64,000 nt of DNA from Gammaproteobacteria bacterium. GTDB lineage: Bacteria > Pseudomonadota > Gammaproteobacteria > GCA-001735895. Positions 28,377 to 36,263 of this stretch are shown here, piece after piece. Positions within the stretch are counted from its first letter, which is position 1. Each line of letters starts with the position of its first letter. The DNA lies in the NCBI GenBank assembly GCA_024225395.1, contig JAAEMR010000048.1, positions 16,525 to 80,524 on the forward strand, read 5' to 3'. The position numbers were made by a program, and so were the translations under genes. The notes below the pieces were generated by a model that searched no databases, had not been told where the DNA came from, and saw only the letters and a list, made by a program, of their open reading frames with translations.

Positions 28377-29729
28377 CTATCGATTTCCCGACCTTTGCCT
28401 GCTTCTATTAGCTGCATTACCGCCCTGTTTATTTTGACCGCCAGCTGATCTTCTATTTCTTGATCTATTGCTGTTACCGGGTTTATGACCCTGCGCATTT
28501 TCACCTGAACGCTGCCCATCACGATGTCCAGCTCTGGGTTTTTTAGGTTTCCTTGCTTTAAAGGGGCGAGTATCCAGGCGGGATTCCGGTAAATCATGAA
28601 CGGGTTCAAAGCCATCGATAACTTTACGCGTTAATAACTTTTTAAGCAGACGCTCGATGTCAGACAATTGTTTGAATTCATCCGCGCTGACCAGTGAGAT
28701 AGCCTGCCCTTTTAAGCCTGCGCGACCTGTTCGACCAATTCTATGCACGTAATCCTCGGGCACATTGGGCAAATCAAAATTAACCACCTGCGGAAGTTGA
28801 ATGATGTCGATGCCTCGTGCAGCGATATCGGTGGCCACTAAAACTCTGACGTCTCCACTTTTAAAATCTGCCAGTGCTTTGGTTCTGGCGGCCTGACTTT
28901 TATTGCCATGAATAGCGGCTGCTTTAATACCGTTACCTTCAAGGAATTTGGTCAGGCGGTTGGCCCCGTGTTTGGTTCTGGAAAAAACCAGTACCTGTTG
29001 CCAGTTTTCATCGTGAATGAGCTGTGCCAAAAGGGCTGATTTCTGTTTTTTATCGACCGGACTGATCCAGTGAGTGACCGTGTCTACTGTGGTGTTGCGT
29101 GGAGAAACTGAAATTTCAACAGGATCATTCACCAGCCCTTTTGCAAGCTTACGAATATCATGTGAAAAGGTTGCTGAGAACATTAAATTCTGGCGAACTC
29201 CGGGTAGCAGGTTCAAAATTCTCTTGATGTCATGGATAAACCCCATGTCCAGCATTCTGTCGGCTTCATCTAACACCAGGATTTCCAGCTGACTGAACTT
29301 GACGGCGTTCTGTCCATAAAGATCCAGTAAGCGTCCGGGAGTTGCAACCAGAATGTCGACACCTTTGCGTAATTTCATCATTTGAGGGTTTATCTTTACC
29401 CCTCCAAATACAACAGCCGATTTAAGGGGTAGGTGTTTACCGTAGGTGGTGACGCTGTCATTCACCTGTGCGGCCAGTTCGCGTGTTGGAGTCAATACCA
29501 GGGCTCTTACGTGATTGGATTTAGCGCGTTCTCCTGTTGATAACAGTTCAAGTAGAGGCAGAGTGAATCCAGCGGTTTTACCGGTGCCGGTCTGTGCAGC
29601 CGCCATCACGTCCTTGCCTTCAATTACTGCTGGAATTGCCTGCAATTGAATAGGAGAAGGTGTGTCGTAACCTTTTTCTGCGACAGCTTTCAGAATGGGG
29701 TCAGATAAACCCAGAGATTTAAAACTCAT
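28377..29729 (-). CDS. rhlE: DEAD-box RNA helicase RhlE
   Basis: This 450-residue RNA helicase begins [16 protein letters not shown], typical of RhlE. It has [16 protein letters not shown] (motif I), PTRELAAQV (Ia), [10 protein letters not shown] (Ib), [11 protein letters not shown] (II), SATFS (III), ARGIDI (V) and [10 protein letters not shown] (VI). The last ~70 residues are a basic, Gly/Arg/Asn-rich tail that binds RNA nonspecifically. Such helicases remodel rRNA and assist RNA decay, and are often cold-induced, in keeping with the RRM and cold-shock genes beside it. Confidence 0.93.
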   Translation of the reverse strand: MSFKSLGLSDPILKAVAEKGYDTPSPIQLQAIPAVIEGKDVMAAAQTGTGKTAGFTLPLLELLSTGERAKSNHVRALVLTPTRELAAQVNDSVTTYGKHLPLKSAVVFGGVKINPQMMKLRKGVDILVATPGRLLDLYGQNAVKFSQLEILVLDEADRMLDMGFIHDIKRILNLLPGVRQNLMFSATFSHDIRKLAKGLVNDPVEISVSPRNTTVDTVTHWISPVDKKQKSALLAQLIHDENWQQVLVFSRTKHGANRLTKFLEGNGIKAAAIHGNKSQAARTKALADFKSGDVRVLVATDIAARGIDIIQLPQVVNFDLPNVPEDYVHRIGRTGRAGLKGQAISLVSADEFKQLSDIERLLKKLLTRKVIDGFEPVHDLPESRLDTRPFKARKPKKPRAGHRDGQRSGENAQGHKPGNSNRSRNRRSAGGQNKQGGNAANRSRQRSGNR

Positions 29730-29942
29730 ATGATGGCTCTTTAGGTGAATGTTTGGTTTGGTACTGAAAGTGTGGCTATCGAGTTTACACCGGGAAGCCG
29801 GATGAGACTGTTGGTTTTTTAACTATTTGAACAGGTTAACCGAAGTCACGCATTTTCCGGGGAAGTTGCGTGGCCGCGATAAATTTAAATTGTCTCTGAT
29901 TAGAGAAGTATAATTTGAGCTGGTTAACCTGAAAAGCTGGTA

Positions 29943-30215
29943 CTAACGGCGTTTACGTCCGCGTGAAGCTTTTGGATCTTCGAAGCGAACCCGTAAAGAT
30001 CGGTCACTGTTTCCTACTGAGCTACCGTCCAGAGCAGTTTGTGCTGCACGGGCTTCATGTCCTTCCATTTCGATAAAACCAAAACCTTTACATTTACCGG
30101 TAAAGATATCTGAAGCTATAGTAATAGAGCGAACTTTGCCATATTCAGAGAACATTGTAGTAACGGATTCTTCTGTAGCGTCCTGCGGGAGGTTGCTGAC
30201 AAACAGTTTTAACAT
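29943..30215 (-). CDS. Small RRM RNA-binding protein
   Basis: This 90-residue protein is a single RNA recognition motif. LFVSNLPQDATEESV holds RNP2 (LFVSNL) and KGFGFIEM is RNP1, with a basic tail SRGRKRR. Such one-domain RRM proteins occur in many proteobacteria and cyanobacteria and are often cold-induced. It lies just downstream of the cold-shock gene after a strong terminator, so it has its own promoter or some read-through. RNA targets are unknown. Confidence 0.92.
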   Translation of the reverse strand: MLKLFVSNLPQDATEESVTTMFSEYGKVRSITIASDIFTGKCKGFGFIEMEGHEARAAQTALDGSSVGNSDRSLRVRFEDPKASRGRKRR

Positions 30216-30258
30216 GGGTGTTACCTTTTTTGAGCCGGATGATTTCGACTGTGATAAG

Positions 30259-30290
30259 AAAAAAAACCCCGCTCAGCGGGGTTTTTTTAT
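30259..30290 (-). terminator. Bidirectional-type rho-independent terminator after the cold-shock gene
   Basis: The stem CCCCGC-TCA-GCGGGG is flanked by a run of As on one side and Ts on the other (AAAAAACCCCGC...GCGGGGTTTTTTT). It lies 24 nt after the cold-shock stop. Confidence 0.92.
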
Positions 30291-30313
30291 ACTGAAGCTG
30301 GTCGAGCTAGGAC

Positions 30314-30517
30314 TTAAGCAGGAACCACGTTAGCAGCTTGTGGGCCTTTTTGACCATTTTCTGTTTCGAAAGTTACTTCCTGACCTTCTGTCAGAACTTT
30401 GAAGCCACTTCCCTGGATAGCAGAGAAATGAACGAAAACGTCAGCGCTTCCATCAGATGGAGAAATAAAACCGAAACCCTTTGATTCGTTGAACCATTTA
30501 ACGGTACCTGTAGCCAT
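30314..30517 (-). CDS. Cold-shock protein, CspA family
   Basis: This 67-residue single cold-shock domain has [13 protein letters not shown] (RNP1) and DVFVHFSAI (RNP2). It binds single-stranded RNA and DNA and melts RNA structure. Which paralogue (cold-induced or constitutive) cannot be told from the protein. A leader of about 170 nt is predicted, as in thermosensing cspA messages. Confidence 0.95.
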   Translation of the reverse strand: MATGTVKWFNESKGFGFISPSDGSADVFVHFSAIQGSGFKVLTEGQEVTFETENGQKGPQAANVVPA

Positions 30518-30755
30518 GTAAATTACCTTTGTATATTAAAATTAAAATTTAATTAATTGCAGATCTCAAAAAAGAGGTTTACAGGAGGTACCAGATGGTG
30601 CTTCTGATGGTGACTTAAAGGAATAGCAAATTAATTTGTTTACAGAGACCTTTCAAAAACTAATATAGTTAATCGAAAAATGCCTGAGCCAAAGGAGTAT
30701 ATACGAAAATTTGTTAAAAACACTATGTTTTTATGATAATCGGAGACGATTTTAA
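30518..30755 (-). promoter_or_regulatory. Promoter and long 5' leader of the cold-shock gene
   Basis: This 238-nt gap has no gene. On the minus strand a TATACT -10 box lies at 30701-30696 with AT-rich DNA before it. Start near 30689 would give a leader of about 170 nt, unusually long for a 67-codon gene and typical of cspA-type thermoswitches. I did not find the Escherichia coli cold box. Confidence 0.5.
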
Positions 30756-31673
30756 TTATTGAAGCTTTCTAACGGTATTTGGAAGGTTTGCCAGAATGGT
30801 TTGAGTAAGCGCCTCCAGGGCTTCTTCTCGAGGAAAACCGGGGCGGTAAAACAGCGAGATATCACGCCAGGTGTCGGGTAAACTGAGTTCGCGAGTGATG
30901 ATGCCGCGACCTGATACCCAGGAACCGCCGAGCGCCATGGCGGGTATCAAGGTCGTACCGTATCCGGCAGCCACCAGTTGTAACAGGGTTTCCAGGCTAG
31001 ATGCCCGTAAATTGGCCATTTCTCCCTGTTGGTTTCGATCATTCAGGTTGCAGGCCTTCATGGCTTGCTGTGCCAGGCAATGTCCCTCGGAAAGAAGCAA
31101 TAATTTACAGCTATCCAGATCTTGCTGAGAAATTTCATCCTGCGTATAAAGTTCATGGTTTTGTGGAAATGCTATCCAGAATGGCTCCCGGTATAACGGA
31201 ATTTTTATGAAACCTGTTTCGGGGTGTTCCGTTGCGAGTAATGCGGCGTCAATTTGATGATCCTGTAAGCGTTGTAATAATGTGTCGGTTTGCTCCTCGG
31301 AAATAATTAAACGCATAGCAGGGTAGTTTTGCTGTAATGGTTGCAGAATCAGGGGCATTAAATAAGGGCTGATAGTGGGTATGGCTCCTAATTTTAACGG
31401 GCCTGCTACCGGGTCGTTAAAGGATCGAGCAGATTGTTTTATGGCTTCAACCTGTTCCATCATTAAACGGGCATGTTTCAGTATTTGCTGTCCGGCAGGA
31501 GTGATTTTGACAGAATGATTACTGCGTTCGAATAGCACTATACCCAGTTCATGTTCCAGCTTTTTGATTTGCCCGCTAAGAGTTGGCTGGCTGACAAAGC
31601 AACGTTTTGCAGCCTTGCCAAAATGTTGAGTTTCGGCAACTGCGATCAAATATTGGAGGTCACGTAGATTCAT
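30756..31673 (-). CDS. oxyR: Peroxide-sensing LysR-type regulator OxyR
   Basis: This 305-residue LysR-family regulator starts MNLRDLQYLIAVAE, with the winged HTH CFVSQPTLSGQIKKLEHELG. The two redox cysteines are present at the same numbers as in Escherichia coli OxyR: Cys199 in EGHCLAQQ and Cys208 in MKACNL. RATSLETL-like RASSLETLLQLVAAGYGTTLIPAMA follows. It senses hydrogen peroxide by disulfide formation and controls antioxidant genes. It starts 13 nt after the glutathione S-transferase gene, so the two may be cotranscribed. Confidence 0.94.
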   Translation of the reverse strand: MNLRDLQYLIAVAETQHFGKAAKRCFVSQPTLSGQIKKLEHELGIVLFERSNHSVKITPAGQQILKHARLMMEQVEAIKQSARSFNDPVAGPLKLGAIPTISPYLMPLILQPLQQNYPAMRLIISEEQTDTLLQRLQDHQIDAALLATEHPETGFIKIPLYREPFWIAFPQNHELYTQDEISQQDLDSCKLLLLSEGHCLAQQAMKACNLNDRNQQGEMANLRASSLETLLQLVAAGYGTTLIPAMALGGSWVSGRGIITRELSLPDTWRDISLFYRPGFPREEALEALTQTILANLPNTVRKLQ

Positions 31674-31685
31674 TCCCTGTTCGCC

Positions 31686-32345
31686 TTATTGCATTAAAGT
31701 CGATAAGTAACCGTTACGCTTTTTAATCATACCGGTATACAGTGGTTTTATTTCAGGTACGGTTGATGTGCTGACAATATCCATGGTCAGTAAGTTTTCT
31801 GACCATTCAGAAACCTTGGGAAAAAGCTTTTTATCGATGAGCCCGGGGCTGATTTCACTGATAAAAGCCTGGCGTTGAAAGAAAGGAGTGAAGCTAAGAT
31901 CAACCAGAGAGATCTGGTCACCATTAAAAAAGGCTTTTCCGTCAAGTTGTTTTTCCAGCTGCCCCATTCTTCGAAATAGAATTTCTCGTTGTTCATTAAA
32001 GCCGGATTCATCAGGTTGAATAATCAGGTTGAAGCTGTTCATCAGGCATTCGTTGCCAAACTCCATCCAGCTACGATTTTGTGCTTTGATAAGAAGGTCG
32101 TCAGGATGTAAAGGTTTTGCATAGGCCTCATCCAGATACTCAATTATTACGGAGGACTCAAACAGAACCTGGTTACCTACTTTTAAAACCGGTACTTTTC
32201 CGAGGGGAGATAAGTCGCCAAACCATGCTGGTGGATTATCGAGGTCAATATATTCGATGTTATAACTTATGCCTTTGTAGAGCAGGGTTAACAGGGCTTT
32301 TTGAACAAAAGGGCAAAGTTTAAAGCTGATAAGTTCTGGTTTCAT
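31686..32345 (-). CDS. Glutathione S-transferase family protein
   Basis: This 219-residue protein has an N-terminal thioredoxin-like domain (ELISFKLCPFVQKALLTLLYKGI, with the CPF redox/active-site region as in omega and zeta-like GSTs). GKVPVLKVGNQVLFESSVIIEYLDEAY is the glutathione-binding loop with cis-Pro and Glu-Ser, and an all-helical C-terminal domain follows. ATG at 32345, with AGG 6 nt before it, is preferred to TTG at 32360. Pairing with oxyR suggests thiol or peroxide defence. The substrate is unknown. Confidence 0.87.
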   Translation of the reverse strand: MKPELISFKLCPFVQKALLTLLYKGISYNIEYIDLDNPPAWFGDLSPLGKVPVLKVGNQVLFESSVIIEYLDEAYAKPLHPDDLLIKAQNRSWMEFGNECLMNSFNLIIQPDESGFNEQREILFRRMGQLEKQLDGKAFFNGDQISLVDLSFTPFFQRQAFISEISPGLIDKKLFPKVSEWSENLLTMDIVSTSTVPEIKPLYTGMIKKRNGYLSTLMQ

Positions 32346-32601
32346 GGTAAACCTGTTCAAGTTATGCAGGGTTTAATATTTCAAATGAATGATCAAGTAG
32401 CTCAGAATATTACCTGTAGGCATAATTTTTTTCATGTATTTAAAACAGGGAAGTCCGGGGTTGTCTTTTTGCTGTACTATGTTAAATTTGTCGAATAGAA
32501 AATGACACAGGTCAAGAAATCCTTATGATTTCTCTATTCATTTTTTATGAAAGGGATAGTATTGCTTCATAAGGACCTAAAATAATAAAGGAACACTAAA
32601 A
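32346..32601 (+). promoter_or_regulatory. Upstream region of the T6SS operon
   Basis: This 256-nt gap should hold the main T6SS promoter. Two small dyads are visible: TGAC-ACAG-GTCA at 32503-32514 and AGAAATC-CTTAT-GATTTCT at 32515-32533. They directly adjoin and may form an operator. No sigma-54 box was found. I cannot assign -10/-35 with confidence. Confidence 0.35.
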
Positions 32602-34254
32602 GTGTCAAAGATAATTGATCATCCTCTTGCAAATATAGGTTTAGATGCAATCTCTGATGCATCTCCATGTGGAGAAAATGTTCGTTATGATTCGGATTTT
32701 GAGCAATTGGAAACTGAGCTTTCCAAGCAGGAATCTCTAAGCTCAGCAACGGTTGACTGGGCTAAGGTTATCACCCTTTCATCATCCATAACTGAAAATA
32801 GCTCTAAAGATATCCTTGTTGGCTCTTACCTGTGTTATGCCCTGTTATTACAGGAAGGATATTCCGGTCTGGCTGTAGGTCTAAAGATTCTGAATGATAT
32901 GGCAGAGACGCATTGGGACTGTTTGTTCCCGCCTGCCAAACGAATGCGTGCCCGGCGAACAGCTTATGCATGGCTTGCTGAAAAGGCAGGGCTGATTCTT
33001 GCAGATAAAGTACCGGCTGCAAATGAATCTGATGTGGTGATAGAAGCTGCCAGTCTGCTAAAACAACTTGATAATACCCTGGTTGATAAAATGGGTGATC
33101 AGGCTCCGCTGCTAACTGATTTATCGAGGCCGCTAAAAAATTATCAGCAAAGCGCTAAGGCTGAACAGGAAAAAACTGCTCAGGCTGAAGTACAGGCGGC
33201 TCAGAAACAACAGCCTGAAACTGTTGATCAACCTGAACCCGCGAATGATGTGCCACCGGTAGAGCAAAAAGCAGCTCCGAGGAAGCCTGTAGCGGCTGTT
33301 CAACCTGTATCCAGTGGTGCAATTGAATCAGAAGCGGATAGTAAAAAATCACTGCGTCAGCTTCAGGCGGCAAGTCGTGATATTGCAGCATTCTGGGTAA
33401 ATCAAAAGTTATCAGATCCACGGTCCTATCGTTTGACCAGGGTAGCGGCATGGATGGTGGTAGAAAATGCACCTCCTGCGAATGAAGGTGTAACACAGGT
33501 GCTTCCTCCGGCAGCCGAGCGCTTAAAATTCTTTGAAACTACCCTGCAAAAAGCTGATTACAGTACGCTGGTCATAGAGCTTGAGAAAACCCTGGCGCGT
33601 TCTCCTTTCTGGCTGGATGGTCATTTTTTAGTGGTGAAGGCATTAAGAGCCCTGGGTGCAGAGTATGACAAGGCTGTAAAGACAGTTATTCGAGAAACGG
33701 CAAATTTTTTAAATCGACTCCCGGAAATGGTGGAATTATCATTTTCGGATCAGACGCCATTTGCTTCAGATCAAACACGTATGTGGTTAGATGCAGAGGT
33801 GCTGGTTGCGTCTTCTGCTGATGATTCAGCAGGTGGGGCAACTGGTGGTACTGCTGAAAGCTGGGATGTTGCTCTTGTAGAAGCAGGAAAAAAGGCGGCA
33901 TCCGGAGAAACCGGTCAGGCAGTGTCGATTATGCAGCAGGGTCTTCAACAAGCCGGGCAACAGCGTGATCAAATGTATTGGCGGTGTGCTCTGGCGCAAT
34001 TATTAATGCAGTTAGGAGATACAGTGCCTGCGGTAAATATACTCGAACAAATTTGTATACAAATGGATGAAGATCAATTATCTATCTGGGAGCCCGGGTT
34101 ACTGGCACATACATACTATTTATTATTTCAATCGTATCAAAAACAGTCAAAGAAAAACAAGGATGACAAATGCCTGGCAGAAAAAATGGATACGGCATAT
34201 GAAAAACTTTGCTGGTTTGATCCTGTAACAGCGTTATCCGTAAAAGGAGGATGA
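32602..34254 (+). CDS. tssA: T6SS baseplate/cap protein TssA
   Basis: This 550-residue protein starts at GTG with AAGGA about 9 nt before. The N-terminal ImpA_N domain (residues ~8-130: SDASPCGENVRYDSDFEQLETELSK and DWAKVITLSSSITENSSKDILVGSYLCYALL) is diagnostic. A Gln/Pro/Ala-rich linker (~180-235) leads to a helical C-terminal half of the VasJ/EvfE-like type (RSPFWLDGHFLVVKALRALG). TssA primes the baseplate and caps the growing tube and sheath. It is the first gene of the cluster. Confidence 0.9.
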   Translation: MSKIIDHPLANIGLDAISDASPCGENVRYDSDFEQLETELSKQESLSSATVDWAKVITLSSSITENSSKDILVGSYLCYALLLQEGYSGLAVGLKILNDMAETHWDCLFPPAKRMRARRTAYAWLAEKAGLILADKVPAANESDVVIEAASLLKQLDNTLVDKMGDQAPLLTDLSRPLKNYQQSAKAEQEKTAQAEVQAAQKQQPETVDQPEPANDVPPVEQKAAPRKPVAAVQPVSSGAIESEADSKKSLRQLQAASRDIAAFWVNQKLSDPRSYRLTRVAAWMVVENAPPANEGVTQVLPPAAERLKFFETTLQKADYSTLVIELEKTLARSPFWLDGHFLVVKALRALGAEYDKAVKTVIRETANFLNRLPEMVELSFSDQTPFASDQTRMWLDAEVLVASSADDSAGGATGGTAESWDVALVEAGKKAASGETGQAVSIMQQGLQQAGQQRDQMYWRCALAQLLMQLGDTVPAVNILEQICIQMDEDQLSIWEPGLLAHTYYLLFQSYQKQSKKNKDDKCLAEKMDTAYEKLCWFDPVTALSVKGG

Positions 34255-34258
34255 AAAG

Positions 34259-34753
34259 ATGGCTGAAGGTTCCGTTGCGCCGAAAGAGCGTGTAAATATA
34301 GTTTATAAATCAAGCACTGGTGATCAGACAGAAGATGTTGAATTACCATTAAAGTTAATGATGTTAGGTGATTATACTGGCAGGGAAAGTGAAGTTCCTG
34401 TTGAAGATCGTGAGCCGATAAATATCAACAAGGATAATTTTAATGACGTAATGTCCGGAATGAATCTGAGCATGGATTTAAATATTCATGATACTTTATC
34501 TGAGCAGGATGATGATGAAATGTCAGTGCATCTTGATATCAAATCTATGAATGATCTTGGGCCGGATAGTATCGCCAGGCAGGTGCCTGAATTAAATGAC
34601 ATGCTGGAGATGCGAAAGGCATTACTTGCACTCAAAGGTCCTCTCGGAAATGTACCGGCCTTTAGAAAAACCATACAGAAAATACTCAATGATGATGAAA
34701 CCAGGTCAGTCATCATGCAGGAACTGGGTATTGATGATAATCAGGACTCATAG
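34259..34753 (+). CDS. tssB: T6SS sheath small subunit TssB (VipA)
   Basis: This 164-residue protein forms the contractile sheath with TssC. Signatures are KERVNIVYKSSTGDQTEDVELPLKLMMLGDYT at the start and a C-terminal helical part (FRKTIQKILNDDETRSVIMQELG). An AAAAGGAGGATG-type ribosome site overlaps the tssA end. It is a normal stand-alone copy, in contrast to the fused one at 45.8 kb. Confidence 0.95.
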   Translation: MAEGSVAPKERVNIVYKSSTGDQTEDVELPLKLMMLGDYTGRESEVPVEDREPININKDNFNDVMSGMNLSMDLNIHDTLSEQDDDEMSVHLDIKSMNDLGPDSIARQVPELNDMLEMRKALLALKGPLGNVPAFRKTIQKILNDDETRSVIMQELGIDDNQDS

Positions 34754-34766
34754 GGGGGTAAAGATC

Positions 34767-36242
34767 ATGCAAGAAGAATTACAAAAATCGCAGGACCAGG
34801 CCGAAACTGAAGGCACTTCTCTACTCGATCAGATTATGCAGGAAACTCGACTTAGACCGGCTGATGATGGCTATGATACGGCTAAAAAAGGGGTCGAAGC
34901 ATTTATAGGTGACTTGCTGGCGCCTTCACGTAAAGGTGAAAAGGTTGAACAAAAAGTTGTTGATAACATGATTCAGGAAATTGACAAGCGTATAAGTCAG
35001 CAGGTTGATGAAGTCATGCATCATGCTGATTTTCAAAAACTGGAATCTTCATGGCGTGGACTGAAGATGGTAGTCGATCGCTCTGATTTTCGTGAAAACA
35101 TCAAAATCGAAATGCTCAGTGTTAAAAAAAATGAAATGATGGAAGATTTTGAAGATGCGCCTGATATTACCAAGTCGGGTATTTATAAACACGTTTACTC
35201 TGCAGAATATGGTCAGTTTGGTGGTAAACCTTATGAGGCGATTATTTCGGATTATCAGTTTAGTCCCAAGGCTCAGGATGTAAATTTATTGAGCAAATTT
35301 GCCAGTGTCAGTGCCATGTCTCATGCTCCATTTATTGCCGGCGCAGGGTCTGAATTTTTTGGACTGGATAGCTTTGAAGGTATGCCAAATCTGAAGGATC
35401 TGGAATCGATATTTGAAGGACCTCAATACGCTAAATGGCAGTCATTTCGTGAGTCTGATGATTCTCGTAATGTGGGGCTTGCCTTACCTCGCTTTTTATT
35501 GCGTCAACCATACGGCGAAGAAAATGCGGCGAAAACATTTTCCTATGAGGAAAATGTTGAAGGTTCCGGTGAGAAGTTTCTGTGGGGTAATTCATCTTTT
35601 GCATTTGCAACCAATATGACGCGGAGTTTTGCTAAATACCGTTGGACACCAAATATCATTGGCCCACAAAGTGGTGGAATGATTGAAGATCTTCCCGTGC
35701 ATAAATATTCAGAAAATGGTGAGTTAAAATCGATGGCTCCGGTAGAAGTTACTTTATCAGATCGCCGGGAATTTGAATTATCAGAGCAGGGTTTCATGGG
35801 GCTGACGGTTCGTAAAGGAACTGATAACGCAACCTTCTTCTCCGCTAATTCCCCTCAGAAACCCAAGTTTTTTGGGAATGATGCAGAAGCTAAGCAGGCA
35901 GAAACAAATTTCAGGCTTGGAACAGAACTGCCTTATCTTTTTGTTATTAATCGCCTGGCGCATTATATCAAGGTGTTGCAGCGGGAAAATATCGGTAGCT
36001 GGAAAACGCGTAGCGAGCTGGAAACTGAATTACAGACCTGGATACGTCAGTATGTTGCAGATCAGGATAATCCTCCTGCATCTGTACGTAGTAAGCGACC
36101 TTTGCGTGAAGCAAAAATAACGGTTTCTGAAGATCCGGGTAATCCTGGCTGGTTCCGTGTTGATATGTCGGTTCGTCCACACTTCAAATACATGGGTTCC
36201 AGTTTTACTTTATCTTTGGCCGGGAAACTTGATAAATCTTAA
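34767..36242 (+). CDS. tssC: T6SS sheath large subunit TssC (VipB)
   Basis: This 491-residue protein starts at ATG 34767, preceded by GGGGGGTAAAG. A longer in-frame opening from 34596 runs inside tssB and is not credible. SLLDQIMQETRLRP (residues 18-31) is the N-terminal helix that ClpV grips in the VipB family. HHADFQKLESSWRGLK, EYGQFGGKPYEAIISDYQF, LLWGN-type LWGNSSFAFATNM and the C-terminal PHFKYMGSSFTLSLAGKLDKS are core sheath motifs. It forms the outer shell of the sheath together with TssB. Confidence 0.95.
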   Translation: MQEELQKSQDQAETEGTSLLDQIMQETRLRPADDGYDTAKKGVEAFIGDLLAPSRKGEKVEQKVVDNMIQEIDKRISQQVDEVMHHADFQKLESSWRGLKMVVDRSDFRENIKIEMLSVKKNEMMEDFEDAPDITKSGIYKHVYSAEYGQFGGKPYEAIISDYQFSPKAQDVNLLSKFASVSAMSHAPFIAGAGSEFFGLDSFEGMPNLKDLESIFEGPQYAKWQSFRESDDSRNVGLALPRFLLRQPYGEENAAKTFSYEENVEGSGEKFLWGNSSFAFATNMTRSFAKYRWTPNIIGPQSGGMIEDLPVHKYSENGELKSMAPVEVTLSDRREFELSEQGFMGLTVRKGTDNATFFSANSPQKPKFFGNDAEAKQAETNFRLGTELPYLFVINRLAHYIKVLQRENIGSWKTRSELETELQTWIRQYVADQDNPPASVRSKRPLREAKITVSEDPGNPGWFRVDMSVRPHFKYMGSSFTLSLAGKLDKS

Positions 36243-36263
36243 TGGCTTAATATTAGCGGGTTC

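Noticed and set aside
29820..29940. Hairpin CACGCA/TGCGTG between rhlE and the RRM gene
   Set aside because: Six base pairs with a long loop and no T-run are too weak to call.
32503..32533. Sigma-54 promoter before the T6SS
   Set aside because: No GG-N10-GC element with the right surroundings was found; only small dyads are present.
34596..34766. Longer tssC opening from 34596
   Set aside because: It runs inside tssB in another frame, has no TssC-like sequence, and ATG 34767 has a strong ribosome site.
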